DNA of 64,000 bases from Nitrosospira multiformis (GCF_900103165.1 NZ_FNKY01000001.1:1922001-1986000), one strand, 5' to 3'. Numbered from the stretch's first letter, positions 1-10,230 are shown. Translations and numbers: made by a program. The notes: generated by a model not told the origin, from the sequence alone.

Positions 1-91
1 ATTCCAAGCTTTATGAATAAATAATATTAGACAATCTTCCCAAGGTAACTATAAGCTCTTCCATAGAGTCGATCAATATTTAACTTTAATC

Positions 92-460
92 ATGCCGAAA
101 GTTTCCCCCGATCACCCGATTGGTTCCAGGATTGTCCAGCTGCGGCGTGAATACAGCCTTACCCAGAGTCGGCTAGGGGAAATGTGCGGCGTGACCAAAG
201 CTGCCGTATCGACGTGGGAGAATGGCGTTGCCATGCCGGAAATAAAGAAGCTGCTTATTATCCGTTCCAAGCTTGTTTTCTCCTTTGACTGGCTCATCAC
301 CGGAGAAGGCGAGATGAGCAGGGCATTCGATATTATGGCCAACTTTACGGAGCGGCGCCATGCGAGCAGGCGCGATAGCCGGTGGTACGACAGGCGGCAG
401 GTGCTGGACAGGCGCGACAGACAGCAGCACGACCGGCGCAAGAATAGCGGCGCCGTCTGA
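92..460 (+). CDS. XRE-family HTH regulator with Arg-rich tail
   Basis: A 122-residue DNA-binding protein. Residues about 10-75 form a Cro/CI-type helix-turn-helix (LTQSRLGEMCGVTKAAVSTW) followed by FDWLITGEGEMS, the end of the HTH domain seen in phage-repressor-like regulators. The C-terminal 35 residues are highly basic with repeated RR, DRR and DRRDR motifs and have no fold I recognise. A similar tail occurs in the protein at 20211-20738, which also ends its HTH with WIATGEGDMS, so the two are related in design. There is no clear Shine-Dalgarno before the ATG. The target and partner are unknown; control of a mobile element or of the adjacent RHS genes is only inference. Confidence 0.7.
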   Translation: MPKVSPDHPIGSRIVQLRREYSLTQSRLGEMCGVTKAAVSTWENGVAMPEIKKLLIIRSKLVFSFDWLITGEGEMSRAFDIMANFTERRHASRRDSRWYDRRQVLDRRDRQQHDRRKNSGAV

Positions 461-546
461 TTCTTGGCAATACAGCATCGCCTGAAGCAGGCTGGGACTG
501 AAGATCAAGTTTTTTTACCGCTACACCCTTAATTCGGAGAATAAAA

Positions 547-756
547 ATGAGCACTCGTTTCCGCTTCCGTGGTCTAGTGTTTCTGGGACTTGTTGCCACC
601 GCGATGAGCGGGCCAGCATTGGCCGCATCGGTGGTCTACACTTACGATGCGTTGGGGCGGCTCTCCAAGGCCACCTACAGCACCGGTGCAATCATTACTT
701 ATGCCTACGATGCGGCCGGCAACCGCACTAGTGCTGTCACCACCGGCGCACCCTGA
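547..756 (+). CDS. Small secreted YD-repeat protein
   Basis: A 69-residue protein with a Sec signal peptide (residues 1-27, ending PALAAS) followed by two YD repeats (VVYTYDALGRLSKATY and ITYAYDAAGNRTSAV) and a stop. A Shine-Dalgarno-like GGAG lies 8 bases before the ATG. YD repeats normally occur in dozens within RHS proteins, so this is either a minimal stand-alone form or the 5' stump of an rhs gene with a premature end. It lies 95 bases upstream of the full-length rhs gene on the same strand and may share its transcript. No frame continuity into the next gene is visible. Confidence 0.6.
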   Translation: MSTRFRFRGLVFLGLVATAMSGPALAASVVYTYDALGRLSKATYSTGAIITYAYDAAGNRTSAVTTGAP

Positions 757-851
757 CAGGATCGGTCTTCCCCCAGTCGTTTCCAGGCCCACTCAAGCGA
801 TCAGTCCGCGGCGACTTTCCCAGCCGTTTTATACTCAAGGAGCATACCGGT

Positions 852-3800
852 ATGTCACGCTGGCAGATAGGCTTCGCTGCATCTCTCGTTTTATTGTCAT
901 CGGCCGTCACGGCTCAACCGGCTTCCTCCGTGGAGCAGTTGCCCGGCATGACTCGGCTTATCCTGGAGCCGGTCACGCCCGAGGAATCCGAACGATTCAT
1001 ACGCAGCCGGCCAGCCCCTATCAACCTTGTGTCCCCCTTGCCGGAGCCTTCATTGCTTCCCGGCGCGCAACGCGCTGCAGGTGCCACCGCTCCGACGGGC
1101 CCCGCATCCATTGCGGAACTCGCCCGCGCCCTGAAGAACGACCCCGACCTGATCTACGAATACGTCCGCAACAACATCGAATTCTACCCGGTGTATGGCA
1201 TGCAGAAAGGTGCGGTGGGAGCGATCCTGGACGGCCAGGGCACCGCCCTGGACCAGGTGGACCTGATGGTGGCGCTGCTGCGGCAGGCGGGGTTCACAGC
1301 CAACTACATGAAGGGCGACATCAACCTGGATCCCGCGCGAGCCAGGGAATGGCTGGGGGTGGACACCGGCAACGCCTGCGCTGCGAGTCGCTTAGTGGCG
1401 AGTGGTGGAATACCCACGGTCTATACGCCAGCAGGGCCGGTCAATTGCTCGCTGCCTTTGCCGCCGCCGGTGGCGCTGATCAACTTGAAGATTACCCACT
1501 TCTGGGTCGAAGTGAACATTGGCGGCACCAACTATTATTTCGACCCCAGCTTCAAGCCGCATACCATCAAGACCGGCATCAACCTGACCGCTGCCAGCGG
1601 CTATAACGCCGCGACCTATCTCACCCAGGCGAAGAGCGGCGCAACCATTACCGCGGATACCCTTCGGGGGGCAAACCGTACCAACATCCGCAACAACCTC
1701 TCCACTTATGCCACAACGTTGGCCAATTACCTGCGCGTCAACCTGTCTGCCGCCACGCTGGACGACGCCATAGGCGGCATGACCATTATTCCGCATTCGG
1801 GCGGCAACCTGCGCCAGACCGCATTGCCTTATCAGGCCGCGCCTCCCGTCAGACTGAATGCAGCCGACGTAAACTCCTATAAAACTGTCTTGACAATCGA
1901 TTATAGAAATGCCGCGGACAATGCGACTATCCTTTCCGCTTCCCTCACATCAGATGCCATCTACGGCAAGCGCCTGACCATCACCTACAACGGCTCGCAC
2001 CAGCCGGTGCTGATGCTCGACGGTACTATATTGGTAACCGGCACCGCCATCCCACTCGGCACGGAGAGCAAGATCAGATTTGCCGTGACGCATCCTTATC
2101 CCACTAACCAGCCCATTGAACAGACGATCAAGGAAGGTGGCACCTACCTGATCGGCAACGGCTGGGGCCCCGCGGGCCGTGGCGTGATCGAGCTGCACCG
2201 CCGGCGGCTGGAGGAGGCAAGGGCCGCGGGAATCAGCGACGCTTCCGAAGTGGTGCTGGGATCCAGCCTGGCCGTACTCTCCTCGACCTGGGTCGGACAG
2301 CTCACCACTGCCGGGCGCATTGGCGACCAGTTGAACAATGCAAATACCCTGTACCATCATATGGTGGGCATTGCCGGCTACAATACCGCTGCCTACGTCG
2401 ACTTGCCCGGGAACCTGGTAGCCAACATCAGCCGTTCAGCGGACAAAGCGAGAGAAACCACGACATTCTACAACCTGGCCACGCATGCCAGCATCCTCGA
2501 ATCCGTGGCCGTGCAGCAGACTTCCGGCATCAGCGCCGTCTCCACGGTCAAGCTGATCGACATCGCGGCAATCAATAACGACTGGATCTACAGCGCCACA
2601 TCCAGCAATTACGCTGCCGGCATCAACATTCAGAATCTGCTGGTGAATTGCTCGCTTCAGCAGAAAAGCGACTTCCTGGGAGCAATCAATAGATCGCCCG
2701 GCAACAACCGGCTGATCCTGCCCGGCAGATGCGGCCGGGGCGAGGGCAGCTGGACAGGGGTGGGGTATTTCGTTATCAACTCGACCGGCCTGGGCATTGG
2801 TGCCATCATCAACGGCGCCCTGGGTGGCTTCTCGACGCTCCCGCAATCGGCGTCTGCCTATGCTGGAGCTTCCTTTACCAACACCTGGAGCCAGCCTTCC
2901 CTATGGTACTCGACCGGGAACACCTGGCGTGATCCGATCGACATGACCACGGGGGATTTTCTGTACAGCAACGACGACATGAAAGTCGGGGTGGGCGATT
3001 TCCCGCATGCGCTCACCTTCCAGAAGCTCTACACCTCCAGCGCCCGGCTCCAGGCAGGTCCCCTGGGCAAAGGCTGGAGCCACAACTTCGCTTCCACCGT
3101 CACGGTCGGCAGCGACGGCTTCCAGGGCATGGGCGAGGACTCCGCGCTGGACGCGGTGAACGCCCTGGTGGAGCAGATGGTATCCTTGGACCTAATGTCC
3201 GATGCCGCCAAGCCCCTGGATAAAATGGTTATCGCCACCCTGGGCCAGCGCTGGTACGGCGATCAGCTGCTCGACAACACGGTGATCGTGCGCCAGGGCC
3301 TGAACGGCGAAGTCTTCGTCAAGCTGCCTGACGGCACCTACAATCCCCCGCCCGCCAATCCGGCGCGGCTCATCCTGAACCCTGACACGACTTACACCTA
3401 CGAAACCCTGACCCGCGACCGCCTGAACTTCAATACCGCTGGGAAGATCGCCACCTTTGATCATGCCAACGGCCTGCAGGTCAAATTCACCTATACCGGC
3501 AATGACCTCAGCCAGGTGCAAAACAGCCTGGGGCGCACCCTGACCTTGACCAACGCGTCGGGGCGCGTCACCGCGGTGGGCGACGGCACCCGCAGCATCG
3601 GCTACGGCTACGTCAGCGGCAATCTCCAGACCTTCACCGATGCCGATGCCAAGGTCACCACTTTCGACTACAACGTGCCGGGCCGGCTGTTCAAAATCCT
3701 TTATCCCGCCAATCCTGCCAACCCCGCCGTCACCAATGTCTATGACACCCTGGGCCGGGTGCAGACCCAGACCAACGCCAATGGCAAGCTCTATACCTAT

Positions 3801-6800
3801 TACTTCGCCGGCTCGCGCTCGGAAGAAGTGGGACCCTACAGCACCAGCAATGTCTCCTATGTCGATGCCTTCGGCAAGGTGCTCAAAGCGATCGATCCGC
3901 TGGGCAAGGTCATCCTCAATACCTACGACGGCCAGACACGCCTCATAAAAACCGTATTGCCGGAAGGCAACAGCGTGGAATACGCCTATGACGATGCCCC
4001 GTGCAACGATATTCCCGAAAAGCGTTGCACCCACAACATCAAGACCTTGAGCAGGCTTGCCAAGCCAGGTTCAGGAGTTGGCCCGTTAATCACGAGCATG
4101 ACGTATGCTTTTTTCTTCAATAAAGTGGAAACGGTGACTGATCCCAAAGGACTCGTCACCTATTATTTCTATAACTCCTTGGGAGATCTCCAAGGCATAT
4201 CCCGGCCGGAGAACGTTGACGGCTATCGGTCTTATATCATCTACAGTTTCGCCCTCTACACCCCCGCCGGATACCCCACCTTCACGCTGCCGATCAATCT
4301 GCTTTACAATAAAACGGAGCTCATCGACGTGAACAACCCAACCAGCTACAACAGCGCCAACAAGTATGTGCCGCTGACCACTATTGCGGATTCCGGCACG
4401 GGCAATCTCAACCTGACTACCACTTATACCTATGACGCCGTGGGCAACCTGACCGTGGTCAACGGGCCGCGCACCGATGTCACCGACACCGTCACCACCG
4501 GCTACGACAGCGAGCGCCGGCCTACACAGGTAACCGACGCCCTGGGCAAGCTGACCAAGCTGGCCTACGACACCGATGGCAACCTCATCCGCACCTCCGC
4601 CCAGATCGGCACGCAATGGCTGGTGTCCTGCAACACCTATACCTTGAGCGGCAAGCTGCTCAAGGCATGGGGGCCGGGCCAGACCGCAGCCCATGATATC
4701 TGCCCGGCCGCGGCCGCGCCGGTTGCGGTGACCGATTACGCCTACGACGACCAGGACCGGCTCTTCCGCACCACCGAGAACCTGCCGGCCGGCGAAGGCG
4801 GCAACCGGGTGACCGAGACCATGTATTATCTGGATGGCCGCGTGCAGAACGTCAAGCGTGCGGTGGGCACGGCACTGGCCCAGACCACTGCCGCCTACAC
4901 CTACACCAACAACGGCCTGCCCGCCACGGTCAAGGACGCAAAGAATAACATGACCACCTACCAGTACGACGGCCATGACCGCCTGTTCAAGACGCTCTAT
5001 CCCGACAAGGTGACAGCCGGTGTGTCCTCCGTCACCGACTATGAGCAATATGGCTATGACGACAACGATAATCTTGTCACCACGCGCAAGCGCAATGGGC
5101 AAACCGTCACCGCCGTCTACGACGCCCTCAACCGCGCCCTCAGCCGCAGCTATCCGGATCCGAACGACAATGCGACCTTCCGCTACGACATGCGCGGCCG
5201 CTTCTCTAGCGTCTCCACCAGCGGCCATGCCCTGGGCTACGTGTGGGACAATGCCGGGCGGCTGAGCAGTGTCTCCCTGAATGGGAGCCCGAGCCTTTCC
5301 TACCAGTATGACGCCGCCGGCAACCGCACCCGCATCACCTGGCCGGAGGCCACGCCGTTCTATGTCACCACCACCTACGATGCGCTCAACCGGCCATGGG
5401 TCATGAAGGAGCTCAATACCACCAACCTGGCCACCTATGCCTACGACGACCTGTCACGGCGTATGACGGTGACGCTGGGCAACGGCACCACGACCACCTA
5501 TGGCTATAATACCCAGTCGGCCCTGCTCACCCTGACCCAGAACCTTGCCGGCACGGCGCAGGACAACACCTGGACCTATGCCCGCAACCAGGCGCAGGAG
5601 ATTTCCACCAACACTGCCAGCACCGCCGCCTACCAGTGGAGCGGCTACGCCAACGGCACCAAGTCCTACACGCCCAACGGGCTTAACCAGTACACCGTGG
5701 CGGCTGGGGCCACGCTCGGCTACGACGCCAACGGCAACCTGAGCGGGGATGGCACCTGGACTTACGGCTACGATACCGATAACCAATTGAGGAGCGCCAG
5801 CAAGACCGGCCTGGCGGCCAACCTGGCGTATGACGGCCTCGGGCGCATGCGCCAGACCACTATTGCCGGGACCGCCACCAAACTGCTGTATGACGGCACG
5901 GATCTCGTGGCCGAATACGATGGCGGCAACGCCTTGCTGCGCCGCTATGTGCATGGGCCGGGCATCGACGAGCCGCTGGTGTGGTACGAGGGCAGCGGCA
6001 CCGGCAGCAAGACCTGGCTGTACGCCGATCATCAGGGCTCCATCGCCGCCACCGCCAACAGCGCGGGCACCTCCACTGCCACTTACACGTACGGCCCCTT
6101 CGGCGAGCCGAATGTGACCACCGGCATCCGCTTCCGCTACACTGGCCAGCAGTGGCTGTCGCAGCTGGGCCTGTACCACTACAAGGCGCGGTTCTACTCG
6201 CCCGCGCTCGGCCGGTTCCTGCAGACCGATCCGATCGGGTATGGGAGCGATCTCAACCTGTATGCGTATGTGGGGAACGATCCGGTCAACCAGACGGATC
6301 CAGATGGGAACGCTGCGCAATTCTTGGTGCTTCCGGCAATAGGGGGCGGACTCAATGCCGTATTCCAGGGGTATGAGGCGAGCCAGTCGGGAGCGAGCAC
6401 GTACGGGATTGCCGCCGCAGCCGGCAAGGGCTTCATATCCGGCTTTGCGGGAACGGCGGCGGGGCTTGTAGCTGTGGCTGGGGGTCCAGCACTTTCCGGG
6501 GCGGTAGGCGGAGCAGTGGAAAATGTAGTCAACTCGGGATTGAATGGCAAGATACCGAATCTGGCAAGCGTTGCCACAGCGGCTGGCATTGGAGCGGCAT
6601 TCGGAAAGGGGGCAGCAATACTGTCTCCAATTATAAGACGCGACGTGCTGGGGGATGTTTATAAAACCCCGGCGAGTTACAGCCTGGCCCCCCAGAACGC
6701 CCAGAACATCCAGACCCCTGCCCAGGTTGCCACCGTCAATGCCACCCGCATGACCGACCAGACAATTAGCTCAGGCCTGGGCGGGGGCAGCGTCCAGGCG

Positions 6801-6839
6801 GTGGGCGGACTTGTCGGCAGGGCTTTCAGAAAACCGTAA
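852..6839 (+). CDS. Secreted RHS repeat protein with RHS core
   Basis: A 1995-residue RHS protein. Visible in order: a Sec signal peptide (about 1-22), a transglutaminase-like region (about 97-160, DLIYEYVRNNIEFYP ... LLRQAGF), a DUF6531-type region (about 690-760, PIDMTTGDFLYSNDDM), many YD repeats (about 870-1720), the RHS core (GLYHYKARFYSPALGRFLQ ... NLYAYVGNDPVN) ending near residue 1818 at DPDG, and a variable tip of about 175 residues. RHS proteins form a beta-cocoon around a C-terminal toxin that is released at the core. Here the tip is Gly/Ala-rich, hydrophobic in part, and shows no recognised nuclease or toxin motif, so the activity is unknown. AGGAG precedes the ATG by 9 bases. The signal peptide suggests Sec export rather than obligatory T6SS delivery. 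The last third of the YD region is repeated almost exactly at 7933-9092. Confidence 0.9.
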   Translation: MSRWQIGFAASLVLLSSAVTAQPASSVEQLPGMTRLILEPVTPEESERFIRSRPAPINLVSPLPEPSLLPGAQRAAGATAPTGPASIAELARALKNDPDLIYEYVRNNIEFYPVYGMQKGAVGAILDGQGTALDQVDLMVALLRQAGFTANYMKGDINLDPARAREWLGVDTGNACAASRLVASGGIPTVYTPAGPVNCSLPLPPPVALINLKITHFWVEVNIGGTNYYFDPSFKPHTIKTGINLTAASGYNAATYLTQAKSGATITADTLRGANRTNIRNNLSTYATTLANYLRVNLSAATLDDAIGGMTIIPHSGGNLRQTALPYQAAPPVRLNAADVNSYKTVLTIDYRNAADNATILSASLTSDAIYGKRLTITYNGSHQPVLMLDGTILVTGTAIPLGTESKIRFAVTHPYPTNQPIEQTIKEGGTYLIGNGWGPAGRGVIELHRRRLEEARAAGISDASEVVLGSSLAVLSSTWVGQLTTAGRIGDQLNNANTLYHHMVGIAGYNTAAYVDLPGNLVANISRSADKARETTTFYNLATHASILESVAVQQTSGISAVSTVKLIDIAAINNDWIYSATSSNYAAGINIQNLLVNCSLQQKSDFLGAINRSPGNNRLILPGRCGRGEGSWTGVGYFVINSTGLGIGAIINGALGGFSTLPQSASAYAGASFTNTWSQPSLWYSTGNTWRDPIDMTTGDFLYSNDDMKVGVGDFPHALTFQKLYTSSARLQAGPLGKGWSHNFASTVTVGSDGFQGMGEDSALDAVNALVEQMVSLDLMSDAAKPLDKMVIATLGQRWYGDQLLDNTVIVRQGLNGEVFVKLPDGTYNPPPANPARLILNPDTTYTYETLTRDRLNFNTAGKIATFDHANGLQVKFTYTGNDLSQVQNSLGRTLTLTNASGRVTAVGDGTRSIGYGYVSGNLQTFTDADAKVTTFDYNVPGRLFKILYPANPANPAVTNVYDTLGRVQTQTNANGKLYTYYFAGSRSEEVGPYSTSNVSYVDAFGKVLKAIDPLGKVILNTYDGQTRLIKTVLPEGNSVEYAYDDAPCNDIPEKRCTHNIKTLSRLAKPGSGVGPLITSMTYAFFFNKVETVTDPKGLVTYYFYNSLGDLQGISRPENVDGYRSYIIYSFALYTPAGYPTFTLPINLLYNKTELIDVNNPTSYNSANKYVPLTTIADSGTGNLNLTTTYTYDAVGNLTVVNGPRTDVTDTVTTGYDSERRPTQVTDALGKLTKLAYDTDGNLIRTSAQIGTQWLVSCNTYTLSGKLLKAWGPGQTAAHDICPAAAAPVAVTDYAYDDQDRLFRTTENLPAGEGGNRVTETMYYLDGRVQNVKRAVGTALAQTTAAYTYTNNGLPATVKDAKNNMTTYQYDGHDRLFKTLYPDKVTAGVSSVTDYEQYGYDDNDNLVTTRKRNGQTVTAVYDALNRALSRSYPDPNDNATFRYDMRGRFSSVSTSGHALGYVWDNAGRLSSVSLNGSPSLSYQYDAAGNRTRITWPEATPFYVTTTYDALNRPWVMKELNTTNLATYAYDDLSRRMTVTLGNGTTTTYGYNTQSALLTLTQNLAGTAQDNTWTYARNQAQEISTNTASTAAYQWSGYANGTKSYTPNGLNQYTVAAGATLGYDANGNLSGDGTWTYGYDTDNQLRSASKTGLAANLAYDGLGRMRQTTIAGTATKLLYDGTDLVAEYDGGNALLRRYVHGPGIDEPLVWYEGSGTGSKTWLYADHQGSIAATANSAGTSTATYTYGPFGEPNVTTGIRFRYTGQQWLSQLGLYHYKARFYSPALGRFLQTDPIGYGSDLNLYAYVGNDPVNQTDPDGNAAQFLVLPAIGGGLNAVFQGYEASQSGASTYGIAAAAGKGFISGFAGTAAGLVAVAGGPALSGAVGGAVENVVNSGLNGKIPNLASVATAAGIGAAFGKGAAILSPIIRRDVLGDVYKTPASYSLAPQNAQNIQTPAQVATVNATRMTDQTISSGLGGGSVQAVGGLVGRAFRKP
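5070..6229 (+). repeat. Long direct repeat, copy 1 (partner 7933-9092)
   Basis: About 1160 bases inside the rhs gene match 7933-9092 with no difference seen by eye, at a constant offset of 2863. The identity begins in the codons for NLVTTRKRNG and stops at a silent T/C change in the RHS core. It covers the last YD repeats and nearly all the core, that is, the part shared by all cassettes. The lack of divergence indicates recent duplication or ongoing gene conversion between the cassettes. Confidence 0.85.
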
Positions 6840-6848
6840 TTAGCGGCT

Positions 6849-7655
6849 ATGGATCTTGACACGTCAGGCCGCGACCTGCTCGACATGGCGGGTGAGTGCA
6901 TGGACAGGGATGATCTCGGCAATGCCAGGGAACTGATCGCGATGGCGATCGCGCAGGCGCCGGCGAATGGGAATATCGTTTTCGATGCATCAGGTTTGTT
7001 TCGCTATGCAGAGCTCTATAGCAGCGCACGGAAGGTGATTGAGGATTTCCATGAAAGAACTGGGCTAAAGCTGTATATGAGTGTTGACCGTGAAGAAATC
7101 ATTCAATGGGAGCAAGCCAACCAGATGATAGACGATGTGCCGGTCTTCGATCTGGCCGAGGGGCCGCTGCAGTTCAAGAGGCTGTCGGATCTGGAGCGCG
7201 GAAGCTTTTCCAGCTATGTCACGACTTCAACCCCCGTCGAATTCATCGAAGCCTCGGAACAGGGACTGGCCATCACCCAGTCCAGAACAAAGTATGAGTT
7301 CAAGTGGGATGAGATCGCCCGCGCGAGCATCGTTACAAGAACCATCTATAAGGGCGTAGGTTTGTCAAGCACACATTACCCGCAAAAAATCTGCACGCTG
7401 GAGGCGCCGGGGAGACTGTTCCAGTTCGATGTTTCGTCGACTTACCCGGACTTCAGGGGCGTGGTGCTGCTACGCGCCATATTGACCAGGTACCTGAACA
7501 TGGAATTCATCGATGAGCGCAAGCCGGGATTCAAGGTGGCAAAGGATGACCCGATCCGCAACCTGAAACGTGAACACCTTATCAGGATGGGATTGATAGC
7601 GGGAGGGATCATCCTGTTTTCCTTGTTTCTACATTTTAACCAGACGCCTTCCTGA
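6849..7655 (+). CDS. Hypothetical protein downstream of rhs, candidate immunity
   Basis: A 268-residue protein beginning 9 bases after the rhs stop. I do not recognise the family. An N-terminal helical part (1-100) precedes a beta-rich middle (about 125-215) with a bacterial PH-like feel (EQGLAITQSRTKYEFKWDEI), and the chain ends with a single hydrophobic segment (LIRMGLIAGGIILFSLFLHF) predicted to anchor it in the inner membrane. Position immediately after a polymorphic RHS tip is where the cognate immunity gene normally lies, so immunity is the leading inference; it is larger than most immunity proteins. No strong Shine-Dalgarno is visible, suggesting translational coupling to rhs. Confidence 0.6.
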   Translation: MDLDTSGRDLLDMAGECMDRDDLGNARELIAMAIAQAPANGNIVFDASGLFRYAELYSSARKVIEDFHERTGLKLYMSVDREEIIQWEQANQMIDDVPVFDLAEGPLQFKRLSDLERGSFSSYVTTSTPVEFIEASEQGLAITQSRTKYEFKWDEIARASIVTRTIYKGVGLSSTHYPQKICTLEAPGRLFQFDVSSTYPDFRGVVLLRAILTRYLNMEFIDERKPGFKVAKDDPIRNLKREHLIRMGLIAGGIILFSLFLHFNQTPS

Positions 7656-7765
7656 CGGACATTTTTCTGTCCCTGAAATCAAAAGATCGAGCAAACCAGG
7701 TCCCGCAATGCTTTCAAGTGCATGATTTAACCCGTATCCATTCCACCCCTTCAAGGATCTTCAAC

Positions 7766-9696
7766 ATGAAAATAAAGTTAGAGCTGGGCAGCATCGCTTT
7801 GGCTGTGGCTGCGCTTGGCGCAACACCGGCGGCCCTCACGACTATCTGTTCAAACCATTCTATCCCGACAAGGTGACGCCCAACACGTCCTCCGCCCCCG
7901 ACTACGAGCAGCATGACTATGACGACAACAACAATCTTGTCACCACGCGCAAGCGCAATGGGCAAACCGTCACCGCCGTCTACGACGCCCTCAACCGCGC
8001 CCTCAGCCGCAGCTATCCGGATCCGAACGACAATGCGACCTTCCGCTACGACATGCGCGGCCGCTTCTCTAGCGTCTCCACCAGCGGCCATGCCCTGGGC
8101 TACGTGTGGGACAATGCCGGGCGGCTGAGCAGTGTCTCCCTGAATGGGAGCCCGAGCCTTTCCTACCAGTATGACGCCGCCGGCAACCGCACCCGCATCA
8201 CCTGGCCGGAGGCCACGCCGTTCTATGTCACCACCACCTACGATGCGCTCAACCGGCCATGGGTCATGAAGGAGCTCAATACCACCAACCTGGCCACCTA
8301 TGCCTACGACGACCTGTCACGGCGTATGACGGTGACGCTGGGCAACGGCACCACGACCACCTATGGCTATAATACCCAGTCGGCCCTGCTCACCCTGACC
8401 CAGAACCTTGCCGGCACGGCGCAGGACAACACCTGGACCTATGCCCGCAACCAGGCGCAGGAGATTTCCACCAACACTGCCAGCACCGCCGCCTACCAGT
8501 GGAGCGGCTACGCCAACGGCACCAAGTCCTACACGCCCAACGGGCTTAACCAGTACACCGTGGCGGCTGGGGCCACGCTCGGCTACGACGCCAACGGCAA
8601 CCTGAGCGGGGATGGCACCTGGACTTACGGCTACGATACCGATAACCAATTGAGGAGCGCCAGCAAGACCGGCCTGGCGGCCAACCTGGCGTATGACGGC
8701 CTCGGGCGCATGCGCCAGACCACTATTGCCGGGACCGCCACCAAACTGCTGTATGACGGCACGGATCTCGTGGCCGAATACGATGGCGGCAACGCCTTGC
8801 TGCGCCGCTATGTGCATGGGCCGGGCATCGACGAGCCGCTGGTGTGGTACGAGGGCAGCGGCACCGGCAGCAAGACCTGGCTGTACGCCGATCATCAGGG
8901 CTCCATCGCCGCCACCGCCAACAGCGCGGGCACCTCCACTGCCACTTACACGTACGGCCCCTTCGGCGAGCCGAATGTGACCACCGGCATCCGCTTCCGC
9001 TACACTGGCCAGCAGTGGCTGTCGCAGCTGGGCCTGTACCACTACAAGGCGCGGTTCTACTCGCCCGCGCTCGGCCGGTTCCTGCAGACCGACCCGATCG
9101 GGTACGGGAGCGATCTCAACCTTTATGCGTATGTGGGGAATGATCCGGTTAATAATATTGATCCACACGGACTCGATACGTTCCAGCTAGGTATAGCGGC
9201 TGGCGGTACGTTTTTTGGCATCGTTGTCCCGCAAGTAGCGGCTGGAGTCGTAATCGATACTCAGGGAAATATAGGTGGTTATGTGTCTAGCGGCCTTGGT
9301 GCCGGAGTGGGTGTTCAGGCTGGGGCTGGTATGAGCGTACAGGTCTCTAACGCACCAAGCATATATCTGAGTGGTAAATCCTACAATACCAGTTTTAGTG
9401 CAGGTGCTGGTGTAGGTGGATCTGTTGATGCCTTCACCGCTCGTGGTGAGAAGGGACCGATAGTAGGAGGTGGGGTCACGCTGGGAACCGGAGTCGGCGC
9501 GTCCGCATCGGCTACGCGGACGCTGACGCAAGTATGCGGTTCACAGGGTTGCGCGGGACCAATCGCTAATTTTCGGTCATCTTCCACTCCACCGGCCCCG
9601 GTTGCTTCGAACGGTTCGCGGAGTTCCAGCAGTTTTCTATCGAATCAGGGTGGTTTCGCTGCGCAGAGTTCACCAATGGGACGACCCAAACCATGA
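7766..9696 (+). pseudogene. Displaced RHS cassette with signal-peptide graft, out of frame
   Basis: From 7766 an ATG opens a signal-peptide-like segment (MKIKLELGSIALAVAALGAT) that stops after 36 codons. The RHS reading frame is one base off and continues openly from about 7831 (PHDYLFKPFYPDKV) to 9696. It contains the last YD repeats, the full RHS core (NLYAYVGNDPVN at the end) and a new tip of about 180 residues that differs completely from the first rhs gene. The tip is rich in Gly, Ser and Val (GLGAGVGVQAGAGMSVQV) with no recognised toxin motif. The RHS frame has no good start codon of its own. This is what an orphan rhs-CT cassette looks like: silent until recombined onto the main rhs gene. 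A one-base indel could instead have killed a short secreted RHS protein. Confidence 0.75.
7933..9092 (+). repeat. Long direct repeat, copy 2 (partner 5070-6229)
   Basis: Second copy of the roughly 1160-base block, here in the displaced cassette. It supplies the homology needed to swap the downstream tip and immunity genes onto the full-length rhs gene. Confidence 0.85.
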
Positions 9697-9726
9697 TCCT
9701 GCGCGGAAGACCGCTGGAAGCGGACT

Positions 9727-10014
9727 ATGTTTCTGAAGATTAAAAAGATTATTGGGCTAGGTGCGGCGCTTGTATGTGTAATTGCAGGGTTCTACTCTGC
9801 GGGCATGGATAACACTTATATCGATTACTCCAGGTTTCCAAACCCAGAGACGAATAGAACCGTACCATACGCAATAAGAAACATCGTTGTCTATATAACC
9901 AAGGAAGACCAGGAGTTTCTTTCCTGGCTTCTTTGGGTACAGATCATCTCTGGCGGAGTTGCTTTACTTGTACTTCTCATACACAGAGGAGATCCGTTCA
10001 GGTCGGAGAAATGA
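9727..10014 (+). CDS. Small two-TM membrane protein, candidate immunity
   Basis: A 95-residue protein with a hydrophobic segment at residues 8-26 (IGLGAALVCVIAGFYSAG) and another at about 66-86 (LLWVQIISGGVALLVLLI), separated by a polar loop. GGAAG lies 5 bases before the ATG. It begins 30 bases after the stop of the displaced RHS cassette, and its base composition is more AT-rich than the rhs genes. By position it is a candidate immunity protein for the second tip. A membrane immunity protein would fit a membrane-active or periplasm-acting toxin. No family is recognised. Confidence 0.55.
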   Translation: MFLKIKKIIGLGAALVCVIAGFYSAGMDNTYIDYSRFPNPETNRTVPYAIRNIVVYITKEDQEFLSWLLWVQIISGGVALLVLLIHRGDPFRSEK

Positions 10015-10017
10015 TAA

Positions 10018-10230
10018 GAGCTCGAAGTATCTGGTTTTGGGACGACTGTTCAAGCCGGATTTGGCGCAAGTGTTACGGCCTTATCTCAAGGGTTGGTTGA
10101 TTTAAGAGCTGCGGCGAACAACAACTATCCAGCATCTGGCATGGTGTTAAACAACCCTAATAACATCTCAGTAAACAATTTCGGCAGCGCGCCAGCAAGC
10201 CAGTCAAGCGGTGGCCGCAAGCGTAATTGA
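10018..10230 (+). pseudogene. Orphan RHS C-terminal tip fragment
   Basis: An open stretch of 70 codons without a start (ELEVSGFGTTVQAGFGASV ... to GGRKRN stop) begins right after the in-frame TAA at 10015-10017. Its Gly/Ser/Asn-rich style and basic end resemble the tip at 9170-9696, so it is read as the tail of a third RHS C-terminal variant whose core has been lost. It keeps its own putative immunity gene downstream (10381-10698). Confidence 0.5.

Noticed and set aside
3192-9168. Long antisense open frames of 280-380 codons inside the rhs genes
   Set aside because: They mirror the GC-rich YD repeats on the opposite strand, with low-complexity Val/Gly/Ala content and no ribosome sites; the repeats of rhs explain them.
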